This document shows positions 23,661 through 32,097 of a DNA stretch of 35,362 nucleotides, in pieces (within the stretch, counting starts at the first letter, position 1; each line of letters opens with the position of its first letter). Origin of the DNA: Spirulina sp. SIO3F2 (GTDB taxonomy: Bacteria > Cyanobacteriota > Cyanobacteriia > Cyanobacteriales > Spirulinaceae). The notes beneath the pieces are model-generated. The model did no database searches. It was given only the letters and a program-made list of their open reading frames with translations, and was not told the origin of the DNA. Where the stretch lies: contig JAAHHN010000049.1 of NCBI GenBank assembly GCA_010672165.1, positions 1 to 35,362 of the forward strand. The letters are read 5' to 3'. Made by a program: the position numbers and the translations under genes.

Positions 23661-24002
23661 ATGCTCAATAACGAATTCGGCCAACTCATCCGCCAAGCTC
23701 GTAAGGAGAAAGGCTATTCCCAGCGGGATCTAGCTGCTCTGATCAAGCTCGACTTTACCTATCTCTCTAAAATGGAGAACAATCGGGCAGAATATGCCCC
23801 CAAAGAAGAGGTGATCCGCAAGATCGCTCATCATCTCGATATTGACCCAGAGGAACTGATCTATCTGGCGGGGCGGATTCCCCATCAAGAAGAGGCCCTG
23901 CTCAGTGAGCATTACAAATCTATGCCCATGCTCTTCCGGCGGATGCGCGAGAACCCCGAGTTTGCCCAGAAAATCTTCGATGCGGCTCAAGACGGCCAAT
24001 AA
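23661..24002 (+). CDS. XRE-family helix-turn-helix repressor
   Basis: The 113-residue protein has an N-terminal XRE/Cro-type HTH (about residues 7-62): LIRQARKEKGYSQRDLAALI and YLSKMENNRAEYAPKEEVIRKIA, then DIDPEELIYLAGR. A short C-terminal extension (about 75-113) is the likely protease-sensitive or dimerisation part. It lies five bases before an ImmA/IrrE gene, the standard pairing in which the metalloprotease cuts the repressor, as for ImmR/ImmA of ICEBs1 and DdrO/IrrE of Deinococcus. The probable target is the divergent coiled-coil promoter with twin sites at 23461-23513. Its own promoter is not obvious. Confidence 0.9.
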   Translation: MLNNEFGQLIRQARKEKGYSQRDLAALIKLDFTYLSKMENNRAEYAPKEEVIRKIAHHLDIDPEELIYLAGRIPHQEEALLSEHYKSMPMLFRRMRENPEFAQKIFDAAQDGQ

Positions 24003-24007
24003 CCCCC

Positions 24008-24634
24008 GTGCCCATTATCAAACCGTTCCGCTTTTTGTCTAAGCATGATATTGAATGCAGGGCACTCGATGTGCTCGACGCCCTGCAACGAGACGGCGCT
24101 GCCCCCCTCCACTTTCCCCTCGATACCAGCCTAGTGGCTGAGTTTTTGGGGCTGGATGTGGTGTGGGATCATATTCCTGATGATGGGCAGGGGGCGATCG
24201 CTGCGCGAATCTTGCCCCTTGAACGTCTGATCGAAATCAACGAGGATATGCCCCAAATTGAAGGTGGCTTGGGGGAATCTACTCTAGCCCATGAGGTGGG
24301 GCATTGGGTATTGCATATTGATCAAGCCGCGATCGCTCGGGTAGAACGGCTCCAAGCCCGTCAGGTGCAGATCAATGTGATGCCGTTACTGTGCCGAGAA
24401 GAGGCGGAAGAACGGGGCCGAGAATGGCAAGCTCAATATTTTGCCACTTGTCTATTGATGCCTCGCTTTATCATGGAGAAGCTTGTGCAAGGCCAGGATC
24501 TCAATCAATGGCGATCGCTCTATGCTATTGCCGAAGACCTCGGGGTCACGATTTCTAACTTAGTCCATCGCTTAAAAGATTTGGGTTGGATCACTGCTGT
24601 TCCCCCCCAATCGCGGGTACATTCACGGGTTTAA
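24008..24634 (+). CDS. ImmA/IrrE-type zinc metallopeptidase
   Basis: The 208-residue protein carries HEVGH (95-99) with the third zinc ligand probably E139 in REWQAQYFATCLLMP, the signature of COG2856/DUF955 peptidases. The C-terminus (AEDLGVTISNLVHRLKDLGW) looks like a winged-helix or HTH-like segment. These enzymes cleave partner XRE repressors after DNA damage, quorum or other signals. The start is GTG at 24008, with no strong ribosome-binding site, so coupling to the XRE gene five bases upstream is likely. The pair also matches the XRE-COG2856 arrangement listed among toxin-antitoxin-like modules. Confidence 0.92.
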   Translation: MPIIKPFRFLSKHDIECRALDVLDALQRDGAAPLHFPLDTSLVAEFLGLDVVWDHIPDDGQGAIAARILPLERLIEINEDMPQIEGGLGESTLAHEVGHWVLHIDQAAIARVERLQARQVQINVMPLLCREEAEERGREWQAQYFATCLLMPRFIMEKLVQGQDLNQWRSLYAIAEDLGVTISNLVHRLKDLGWITAVPPQSRVHSRV

Positions 24635-24733
24635 CCCACAAAAAAAGGGGGGTCAAGGGGCCAAAATGGGTGATTTCCCCTCGATTTTACCCTTCAGTGA
24701 TCGTCCATCTGCCCCAATCCCTAAAACACCCGC

Positions 24734-24739
24734 TACAAT
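24734..24739 (+). promoter_or_regulatory. Candidate -10 box (TACAAT) for the 44-residue gene
   Basis: TACAAT lies 36 bases before the small gene, inside CGCTACAATGAGGG. The matching -35 region is poor, so this is only a candidate. The gap 24635-24775 is otherwise C-rich and contains no recognisable terminator for the ImmA gene. Confidence 0.35.
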
Positions 24740-24775
24740 GAGGGATGAGTCTTGTCAGAATTATTTTGAATTCAT

Positions 24776-24910
24776 ATGGAATACATTGGCAAAGTCCTAG
24801 AAAAACTCAAAGATTGGGCCCGTCGTGTCATCGACACCTTACTTGGCCCTGATGCTGAACCCGAACCTGAATTGATTCCCATTCCAGTCAATGATCGCCG
24901 ACGCCGCTAA
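24776..24910 (+). CDS. Small conserved protein of 44 residues upstream of aroQ
   Basis: An ATG at 24776 opens a 44-residue frame: MEYIGKVLEKLKDWARRV, then IDTLLGPDAEPEPELIPIPV and a basic end NDRRRR before TAA. The first half forms an amphipathic helix, the middle is proline/glutamate-rich, and the tail is arginine-rich. It resembles a short cyanobacterial protein I recall with the pattern LLGP, a PEP-rich stretch and a basic end. The amphipathic helix suggests membrane association; function is unknown. It ends 93 bases before aroQ on the same strand. Confidence 0.6.
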   Translation: MEYIGKVLEKLKDWARRVIDTLLGPDAEPEPELIPIPVNDRRRR

Positions 24911-25003
24911 CGACTCTATTGTTGAGAGTTGTCGTTGAGTCTGAGTTCTTACGAGACTTGATTCGGTTAACAGCAGCCAACAAAACAAAATACTTTCAAA
25001 CCA

Positions 25004-25450
25004 ATGACTGAACATATCCTGGTTCTCCACGGGCCCAATCTCAACCTCCTGGGACGCCGAGAGCCAGGAATTTATGGTGTCCAGACCCTAGAAAACATCA
25101 ATCAACAGCTTCAAGCCGATGCCCAGTCACTGGGCGTTGAGCTAACCATTCGTCAATCTAATCATGAGGGGCAATTGGTGGATTGGATTGGGGCAGCTCT
25201 AGGGCAGTATGTGGGAATTGTGATTAATGCGGCGGCTTATACCCACACGAGTGTGGCAATTCGGGATGCGATCGCGGCGGTCGATCTCCCCACTGTTGAA
25301 GTTCATCTCAGTAATATCCACAAGCGTGAGTCCTTTCGCCATCATTCGTATATTGCCGCTGTAGTGATTGGTCAGATCAGTGGTTTTGGTGCCAATAGTT
25401 ATCGTTTAGGTTTGAGGGCGTTAGTTGAGCATGTGCGAGCTGGGAACTAA
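25004..25450 (+). CDS. aroQ: 3-dehydroquinate dehydratase, type II
   Basis: The 148-residue enzyme dehydrates 3-dehydroquinate to 3-dehydroshikimate in the shikimate pathway, leading to aromatic amino acids and, in cyanobacteria, plastoquinone and tocopherol precursors. Type II features are [17 protein letters not shown] with the catalytic tyrosine Y24, [27 protein letters not shown] and [17 protein letters not shown] with the catalytic histidine H101. Length matches the dodecameric type II enzymes (about 145-150). It follows the 44-residue gene after 93 bases. The 205-base gap to the mannosidase gene shows nothing recognisable. Confidence 0.95.
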   Translation: MTEHILVLHGPNLNLLGRREPGIYGVQTLENINQQLQADAQSLGVELTIRQSNHEGQLVDWIGAALGQYVGIVINAAAYTHTSVAIRDAIAAVDLPTVEVHLSNIHKRESFRHHSYIAAVVIGQISGFGANSYRLGLRALVEHVRAGN

Positions 25451-25655
25451 GGTCATCTCTAATCAAATGTATTTCCACAAGCGAGCTAGATAAGCATATA
25501 TCTCTTTGTTTCCACATTAAACCTCTTGCCAAAGCGGTATTCGTGACGATGCTGGCTATTATGCTCTAGTTCCGAATATTCGGTGGGACTGATGTAATGG
25601 GGAACGGCAATCATGGTGTGATTCCAAATACGCCTCCTTTGTTCTTAAGCCTATT

Positions 25656-28600
25656 TTATGGCTTGATTTGGAGGTGATGACTCACAATTTGCCAAGGTCG
25701 AAGTTTATCACATGCTTCCACAGAATCTTCAAGCAAATTGGTTTGGCCTTGGGGCATAATTGCTAATGCTGTTTCTACTGAAGCGGCTACTGCTTCCCCA
25801 TAAGCCTCGTAGGCTCGCAGAATGTAGCTATCTGGGCCCTGTTCACTAGGTTTGAAAGCCATCAGTATGAGGTGGGGATCGAGTTTGAAGAATTGGAAAT
25901 CCCCCCTGCCCCCCTTGGAAAGGGGGGTTGCATGATCCCCCCTGCCCCCCTTTGGAAGGAGGGGTTGATGTTGCACATTTGGGATGGAGATCAATGGGGT
26001 GACATCGAGGGGCTGATTCAGCCGAGCTGCCCAATGGGGCGTTCGGGCGGTTTGCCAGGTTCCCCCGTGGGGATAGATTGCATAAGTAAACTCATGCTGC
26101 CCAATATCACAACCCGGATCAGGCCAGCGAGGGCTGCGCAACAGCGTTAAGCGCAACTGATTTGGCTGGGCATCATAGCCATACTTGCAATCGTTCAGCA
26201 AACTCACGCCATATTGCTCATCCCCCAGATCAGCCCATTGTAGGGCAGCAACTTCCCACTTGGCTTTCTCCGCTGGCGTTTCCGGTTTTGTGGGACGAGT
26301 AATCGCACCGCAAGCCATCTCATAGGTGGCGTGGGAACTTTGTACAGTGAGGGGGAAGGCGGTCTTTAACAACACATGGGTCTCTTGCCAATCCACCCAA
26401 GTCTGCATTTTTAGCAGCGGTGAATTGTGTTCCAAAATATAGTCTTGGGTCAGATGAGAGCTTTGGAATTGCCATTCCACTCGGAGGCGCTGGCGAACAG
26501 GGCCGTTTTCCAGCCATTGCCATTGCAAGAGTTGGGGGGCAGGCAGGGGGTGCTCTGCATAATGGGGGTCAATATTCCAAGCATCCCAATATTGCCCCTC
26601 GTCTTGGAAAAATTGCAGGATATTCCCCGACCCTTGCAAGATATTTCGTTGATGTCTGCAATCCCAAAGCCGTGCGATCGCCCCTGTCTTTGCGTCTAAC
26701 TCCACGCGCAGATATTCATTCTCTAAACCAGGCTCATGGGGAAATTCTGATACTTGCATCGCATCACTTGGTGCTATCCAAATGACGGTATAGCCGATCG
26801 CAGGCACAGTCACCGTAACCAACACATTTCCTTCCGCTGTCTTTTGGCAGGGCAATGCTTGACCCTGAGCATCAGTTGCGATCGCCCCCATTTCCGCTGA
26901 CCAAGGCAACTCAATCACATCGGTACGCTCAGCATTCACACTATTAAAAACCAACCAGGGTTGCGCCTCAGGGCTGGGTGGAATGAGTAACGGGATATGG
27001 TGGGCAATCGCCTCACGGGCTTGCTGGCTAACTCGTTGGGCAGTACTCAATGCCTGCCGCCAGTCCTGATTTGCCGTCACAAATACTTCAGGAATCGAGG
27101 TTCCCGGCAGAATGTCATGGAACTGATTAAAGAGTACCTGCTTCCAAGCTTGCTCAATTTCCGGTTTCGGGAAGGGGAAGTCGCCAAGAAGGTGGGCGAT
27201 TGTTGCCCACAGTTCTGCCTGCATCAGCGTGTTTTCACAGCGGCGATTAAACCATTTCTGATCAGCATGGCTGGTGTAGCAGCCTCGATGGAATTCGAGA
27301 TATAGCTCGTCATTCCAGACGGGTAGGTTTTCACTCTTATCATCACGCAGCAGATCTAAATACTGGCTCGACGTGCTGAATTGACTCTGAGGGAAAAACG
27401 GTGATGCCGCCCAACGCTGCTGCATCGTGAGCATATCCCGACTGGGACCACCGCCATGATCGCCTACCCCCGGCAGCCAGAACATCTCTGGAATCTGAGT
27501 TTGCTGCTCCCATTGGATCGCGTAGTCGGTCATGGTGTTGGGATTAGTATCCATTACCCCCGTGACATTGGGCGGCGACATCAGCGTAAAGACTTGCGTA
27601 CCATCCGGCGATCGCCACCAAAATGCGCCATGGGGGAACTGGGTTGAGTCATTCCAATGGAGCTTCTGGGTGACAAAATAATCAATGCCACCGAGCGTCA
27701 GCAACTGAGGTAACTGCCAACAAAAGCCAAAGCTATCGGTGAGCCAAGCGACCCGTGTCCGTCGGCCAAAGGCTTTTTGGGTATAAGCCTGACCGTAGAG
27801 CAACTGGCGGGCGATCGACTCGCCCGAAACAATATTCACATCCGGCTCCACCCACATGCCGCCCACGGGGTCCCAAGTTCCAGCTTGGCAAGCCGTTTGA
27901 ATCGCTTGGAAAACCTCGGGATGGGCCGTTTCAAGCCATTCATAAATCACTGGGCTGGTATGGCAGAAGGTCAAAACCGGGAATTCTTGCTGAAGCTGGA
28001 GCACGGAGCGAAAGGTGCGTTCAGCCACTTCATAGGTCTCCGCAGCTTCCCAGAGCCAAGCCATATCCAAATGGGCGTGACCCATGATGTGGAAGCGACG
28101 ATGCTTAATGAGGTCGCTTAGGGGCAAGAGGCGATCGCGCAGCGCCTGCAATTCCGTCAAAAATTCCGTTTGATTTCCTACTGTTGACCAATCTAGAGCA
28201 GCGATCGCACCTTCCAAAAATTCTGCCTGCTCAGGGTGAAATGTGCCTACATATCGTTGCAAAACCCCCAATTCATCCGCCACAAAACCGGGGTCAATAC
28301 CCCCTGATGTCTCGTAGGGTGCTTCGTAAATGAGGTGCGATCGCATAAAGCCACCCACATCATGACCCGGACTGACCAACCGGATTGTGACCGTAATCTT
28401 AGTATTTGCTTGGCTCTGGTGACTCAACACCACTCTTGCGGAAGAATCAAACAGATCCCCTGCTTGGGCCAGTTGCCCATCGATGAAAATCTGGGCATCG
28501 ATCGCCCACCACGTTAGCCCCAAACGTAAGACTAAATTTTCCAGCGGGAAGCCACCCCAATCGTGGGGTAGAACAAATTGCTGTTGAAACCAACGTACCT

Positions 28601-28802
28601 GGCAACCCGCCTCCCAAACGATCGCGCCATCCTCTGCCCGCAGCTCCACAGGCGCAAAAGTCTCAGCGGGAAGCGGTGCGTGGTGTTGGCTGTAGGGGAT
28701 ATCTTGGCTCGACACCTGCCAACCGGATTGCAAATCCTGTTGGACGAGTTGCCGCAGGCGGGCGATCGTGGTGGTGGTTTGGGGTAAGGAGAAATCTGGC
28801 AT
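25656..28802 (-). CDS. Alpha-mannosidase, glycoside hydrolase family 38
   Basis: This large enzyme (1048 residues from ATG 28802) hydrolyses alpha-mannosides with zinc. Motifs are GHAHLDMAWLWE (zinc ligands H244 and D246), AWLTDSFGFCWQLPQL with D356 as the likely nucleophile, and GVGDHGGGPSRD (zinc ligand H449). The N-terminus carries a beta domain and the C-terminus the usual beta-sandwich lid (LRLTLLRSPRWPDPGCD). A TTG at 28853 would add 17 residues and overlap the Uma2 gene. Near the C-terminus a PKGGRGD-rich stretch encoded by repeat DNA (25899-25970) is inserted in frame. The enzyme may process glycans or glycolipids in the cell; whether it is exported is unclear because no signal peptide is seen. 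Confidence 0.93.
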   Translation of the reverse strand: MPDFSLPQTTTTIARLRQLVQQDLQSGWQVSSQDIPYSQHHAPLPAETFAPVELRAEDGAIVWEAGCQVRWFQQQFVLPHDWGGFPLENLVLRLGLTWWAIDAQIFIDGQLAQAGDLFDSSARVVLSHQSQANTKITVTIRLVSPGHDVGGFMRSHLIYEAPYETSGGIDPGFVADELGVLQRYVGTFHPEQAEFLEGAIAALDWSTVGNQTEFLTELQALRDRLLPLSDLIKHRRFHIMGHAHLDMAWLWEAAETYEVAERTFRSVLQLQQEFPVLTFCHTSPVIYEWLETAHPEVFQAIQTACQAGTWDPVGGMWVEPDVNIVSGESIARQLLYGQAYTQKAFGRRTRVAWLTDSFGFCWQLPQLLTLGGIDYFVTQKLHWNDSTQFPHGAFWWRSPDGTQVFTLMSPPNVTGVMDTNPNTMTDYAIQWEQQTQIPEMFWLPGVGDHGGGPSRDMLTMQQRWAASPFFPQSQFSTSSQYLDLLRDDKSENLPVWNDELYLEFHRGCYTSHADQKWFNRRCENTLMQAELWATIAHLLGDFPFPKPEIEQAWKQVLFNQFHDILPGTSIPEVFVTANQDWRQALSTAQRVSQQAREAIAHHIPLLIPPSPEAQPWLVFNSVNAERTDVIELPWSAEMGAIATDAQGQALPCQKTAEGNVLVTVTVPAIGYTVIWIAPSDAMQVSEFPHEPGLENEYLRVELDAKTGAIARLWDCRHQRNILQGSGNILQFFQDEGQYWDAWNIDPHYAEHPLPAPQLLQWQWLENGPVRQRLRVEWQFQSSHLTQDYILEHNSPLLKMQTWVDWQETHVLLKTAFPLTVQSSHATYEMACGAITRPTKPETPAEKAKWEVAALQWADLGDEQYGVSLLNDCKYGYDAQPNQLRLTLLRSPRWPDPGCDIGQHEFTYAIYPHGGTWQTARTPHWAARLNQPLDVTPLISIPNVQHQPLLPKGGRGDHATPLSKGGRGDFQFFKLDPHLILMAFKPSEQGPDSYILRAYEAYGEAVAASVETALAIMPQGQTNLLEDSVEACDKLRPWQIVSHHLQIKP
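25899..25970. repeat. Tandem G/C-run repeat inserted in frame in the mannosidase gene
   Basis: Two consecutive units of about 36 bases, each ATCCCCCCTGCCCCCCTT, then GGAA and a G-run, then GTTG, can fold into hairpins because C-runs face G-runs. They encode PLLPKGGRGDHATPLSKGGRGD in the minus-strand gene. Similar CCCCCC-TT-GGGGGG repeats are common in cyanobacterial intergenic DNA. The reading frame is kept, so the protein gains about 24 residues without truncation. Confidence 0.75.
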
Positions 28803-28836
28803 GGAAGACCCATTTGTCAGAGGCTGGTATGACCCA

Positions 28837-29427
28837 TTATGACGGTGGGTCAACCACCTGCATTGGAAAACTCACATCTTCATAGACCTCTGCCACAGCA
28901 CAGCGAAAGTTGATTGATTCGAGCACCAACTGATCACCGCTGCGATAGCGAACAAGGAACCAAACCCCCTGTTTGTTCCGCCGGAAGCAATCAATACGAC
29001 GCTGCTTTTGGTTCACCAGAACATATTCCTGTAGGGTTGCGATCGCACTGTAGTCATCAAACTTATCACCTCGGTCAAACGCCTCAGTGCTATCAGAGAG
29101 AACTTCAATGATCAATCGTGGATGCTCCTTAAAATACGTTGAATTTTGGTCGCGTTCATCGCAAGTCACAAACAAATCTGGATAATAGTAACAATCCCGT
29201 TCGCTGATTCTGACCTTCATATCACTGGGATATAAACGGCAGGGTTGACCTCGAAGGTGAGGGCGCAGCAAAGCTGTCAGATTCGCGCAAATTGTCACAT
29301 GGGCGTCACTAGCACCCGCCATTGCATAAACCTGACCGTTGATATATTCATGTTTGATCGCACTACTTTTTTCCGCCTCAAGATAGGTCTCGGACGAGAG
29401 TAGAGCGGAAGCATTTGCCTGAATCAT
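28837..29427 (-). CDS. Uma2 family (DUF820) endonuclease-like protein
   Basis: The 196-residue protein shows the family pattern: YLEAEKSSAIKHEYINGQVYAM (about 16-37), then SDAHVTICANLTALLR, YPSDMKVRI, YYPDLFVTCDE, PRLIIEVLSDSTEAFDRGDKFDDY and LQEYVLVNQ. The PDLFV and IIEVLSDST segments form the PD-(D/E)xK-type core. Many copies occur in cyanobacterial genomes; the role is unknown, and nuclease activity is predicted rather than shown. The ATG at 29427 is preceded by GGGGGAG six bases upstream, so I prefer it to TTG at 29433. It ends 34 bases before the mannosidase ATG, so the two may share a transcript. Confidence 0.9.
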   Translation of the reverse strand: MIQANASALLSSETYLEAEKSSAIKHEYINGQVYAMAGASDAHVTICANLTALLRPHLRGQPCRLYPSDMKVRISERDCYYYPDLFVTCDERDQNSTYFKEHPRLIIEVLSDSTEAFDRGDKFDDYSAIATLQEYVLVNQKQRRIDCFRRNKQGVWFLVRYRSGDQLVLESINFRCAVAEVYEDVSFPMQVVDPPS

Positions 29428-29526
29428 AATCAACTCCCCCTATCGGTCATCTTCTCAATCTAGCAGTCCTCAAAGGAATTCAACATCCCCATCGTTTTGA
29501 GTCCTCACCCTTGCCCAAGGGTTAAG

Positions 29527-31332
29527 TTATGGTGCGGAGGGGGGCAAACCCTCGATCGCGATCAACGCCTCTGCTACCGACTTCACCAAGGGAGCTGCCA
29601 CCGTCGAACCAAAGATATCCTTACCTTTGGGTTCGTCAATCACCGCCAGCACCAAATATTGGGGGCTTTCTAAAGGGAAAGTGGCCACAAAGCTGGTAAT
29701 TTTAATGTCCTTGTAATAGCCACCCGTAGGACTCGCCTTCTGAGAGGTTCCAGACTTACCCGCCATACGATATCCCGGAACTTGGGCAGCCTTACCACTA
29801 CTGTTCATCACCTGCGCCATTGCCTTGAGCACGATCTGGGTTGTCTCGGGTGAAAAGATTCGTTTGACATCACGATCATTTGGTGTTGGGGGAGGACTGG
29901 TTTGAGAATCTTGCAACCCAACTAAAACATGGGGGCGAACTAAGCGACCCCCATTGGCGATCGCCGCATGGAGTTGGGCGAGCTTCAGCGGCGTTAAAGA
30001 AAAGCCTTGGCCAAAGGCGGTGGTGGCGGGTTCAACCGGGGAATTAATAAACTGCTGAGCGGACTTGAGCTGACCTGCGCCCGCCCCAGGTAGTTCAACT
30101 CCCAATTTGCCCGTGAGGTTTAGTTGTTCAAGGCCTGCATAGTAGGCTTCGGGGGTCATCTGTTGCACCAAGTCCACCATTGCCACGTTGCTCGAATGGA
30201 CAAGAATTTGCCCTAAATTCAAATTGCCCCGCCCCCCGGCTTGTTTATAGTCATGGTTGGCGATTTCCCAGGTATCGATTTCAATGCGACCCTGATCAAA
30301 AAACAGCTCATCAGCGGCGATCGCTTCCTGTTCAAGCGCGATCGCCATATTGATCGGTTTAAACGTTGAACCCGGTTCGTAGAGATCCGTAACCGCCCAA
30401 TTTTTAAACAGTTGAATATCAAACTGGGAATAGGCGTTGGGGTCAAAGGTTGGCTCACAAACCAAGGCGAGCAGGGAACCATCATTGACATCCATGACAA
30501 TAATCGCGCCGCGCTTGGCTCTGTATTTGCTAATTTGGGTCTTGAGTAGCGATCGCGCCACCCGTTGCAGGCGCATATCCAGGGTCAGTTGGAGTTGTTG
30601 TTGGTCAAAACCCAAAAAACCTTCCGGGAGATGATCCGGCATCAGTGCCCCGTTGCCTGCCCGACTCATATAGAGGGTGCGCACATCCCGCTCTAGTAGC
30701 TCTTCTTGGGAATATTCCAAACCCGCTTGGCCCTTGTGATCCACATCCACATAGCCCACCACATCAGCAGCAAGCTCCTGTTGGGGATAGAGTCGCCCGT
30801 ATTGCCGGATCAGCTCTAGCCCATCAATTTGCAGCTCTCGGACACGATCGGCGCTCTCTTCTGAAAGTTTATGGCCAAGGGCTAAACCTGTCTCGGCTTC
30901 GCCGAGTTTCTTTCGTAGCTTTGAACCCTCTTGCCTGAGGATGGGAGCCAACTTTTGGGCGATCGCTTCGGGGTCTTGCTTAAAGAGGCTGGGATGAGCG
31001 TAGAGGGTATACACCAAGCGATCGGTGGCGAGAATATTACCATTGCGATCGATAATTGTGCGCCGTGGAATAAATGGCCGCATGTAGATCATCTGCTGCT
31101 GCCGCGCCCGCTTAGCTAGCTGTGGAGCTTCTACCATTTGCAAGCCATACAAACGCCAGCCCAACCCCCCACAAACCGAGAGCAAAAGCAGCCAGATCAA
31201 GAAAATACGACTACTCCCTAGGCGCGATCGAGACCGGGGAGAGCGACGACGACGGCGTTTAGCAGTAACTCGCGGTGTGGGAGCAGTTGCTGGAACTGGC
31301 TCGGAGGAGGATGAAGGGGAGGAGCGCACCAT
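29527..31332 (-). CDS. ftsI: Penicillin-binding protein FtsI/PBP2-type transpeptidase
   Basis: A 601-residue class B penicillin-binding protein. It has a disordered, very basic cytoplasmic tail (1-41), one membrane helix (about 42-62), a pedestal domain and a transpeptidase domain. The catalytic triad motifs are STFK (322-325), SSN (380-382) and KSGT (526-529). It cross-links septal peptidoglycan during division with FtsW and FtsL/FtsB. The gene follows an ftsL-like gene by 25 bases, as in dcw clusters. In cyanobacteria the dcw cluster is broken up, so the pair alone is not odd. Confidence 0.94.
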   Translation of the reverse strand: MVRSSPSSSSEPVPATAPTPRVTAKRRRRRSPRSRSRLGSSRIFLIWLLLLSVCGGLGWRLYGLQMVEAPQLAKRARQQQMIYMRPFIPRRTIIDRNGNILATDRLVYTLYAHPSLFKQDPEAIAQKLAPILRQEGSKLRKKLGEAETGLALGHKLSEESADRVRELQIDGLELIRQYGRLYPQQELAADVVGYVDVDHKGQAGLEYSQEELLERDVRTLYMSRAGNGALMPDHLPEGFLGFDQQQLQLTLDMRLQRVARSLLKTQISKYRAKRGAIIVMDVNDGSLLALVCEPTFDPNAYSQFDIQLFKNWAVTDLYEPGSTFKPINMAIALEQEAIAADELFFDQGRIEIDTWEIANHDYKQAGGRGNLNLGQILVHSSNVAMVDLVQQMTPEAYYAGLEQLNLTGKLGVELPGAGAGQLKSAQQFINSPVEPATTAFGQGFSLTPLKLAQLHAAIANGGRLVRPHVLVGLQDSQTSPPPTPNDRDVKRIFSPETTQIVLKAMAQVMNSSGKAAQVPGYRMAGKSGTSQKASPTGGYYKDIKITSFVATFPLESPQYLVLAVIDEPKGKDIFGSTVAAPLVKSVAEALIAIEGLPPSAP

Positions 31333-31357
31333 AAACCGTCACCCGCAATTCAAGAGA

Positions 31358-31924
31358 TTAATAGCCCAGAGGCGTTTTGGCGGTGACTTCCACCAAGGGG
31401 GTTGTGGTTTGGGCTGCCACGGTTGTAACTGCACCACTCTCAGCTTTAGGCAAGAAAATTGTATTCGCTGGGCTTGGGGGCATTAAGCCTGCATTAGGCA
31501 GATTCGCTTGCTGAGCCAATTGATTTTTCATTAGTTCATTGGCTGCGATCAGCTCCCGTTTTTCTCGCTGGAGCTGCTCTAGTTTACGATATTCGCTGCT
31601 CCATTCCTGCTGGATATACACCGTTGAACCGTAGGCAATCAGCACAGCAGTGGCTAAGCAGAAGGTGAGGAGGGATGAGCCTTGCTGCACCACCAGCAAT
31701 GTCCGCAGCCATAGGGATAACTTGGTTTTAGATTGGGGAAAGGAGACAACTGTGGCCTTAGATACGGTTGCCGGGGCGGCTGGCGTATTCGGAACGGAAC
31801 GAGTGGCAGTGGGGTGGCGTAAAACCTTAGGGATGGGGCGTTGGGTTCCCGACGGACGGCGCACAGGACGACGATTGAGCGATCGCGGTGACAACAACTC
31901 GGTTGGGTAGGGGGAGGCAACCAT
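31358..31924 (-). CDS. FtsL-like bitopic membrane protein
   Basis: The 188-residue protein has a long proline/arginine-rich N-terminus, one membrane helix (about 86-106, SLLTFCLATAVLIAYGSTVY) and then a short coiled coil (SEYRKLEQLQREKRELIAANELMKNQLAQ, about 110-138) and a disordered tail. Shape and position directly upstream of ftsI fit FtsL, which forms a periplasmic coiled-coil trimer with FtsB and recruits FtsI/FtsW. Sequence similarity between FtsL proteins is poor, so the call rests on layout. The ATG at 31924 (MVASPYPTEL) gives a natural start; an ATG at 31984 would add 20 residues resembling spurious leader. Confidence 0.75.
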   Translation of the reverse strand: MVASPYPTELLSPRSLNRRPVRRPSGTQRPIPKVLRHPTATRSVPNTPAAPATVSKATVVSFPQSKTKLSLWLRTLLVVQQGSSLLTFCLATAVLIAYGSTVYIQQEWSSEYRKLEQLQREKRELIAANELMKNQLAQQANLPNAGLMPPSPANTIFLPKAESGAVTTVAAQTTTPLVEVTAKTPLGY

Positions 31925-32097
31925 AAGGATCAAAAAATTAGCGATAGCGAGTCCCCACTCCACTAGGCAGGGGGGTGTGCCCATAATGGTATCACCTGAA
32001 TTTCCAATTGGGGGGATCTATGTTAATTGCGATAGTTCCCATCAGGAGTAGGTTTGTGCAACCCATCCATCTTTATTATTTCTTCACAAAAAAATCA

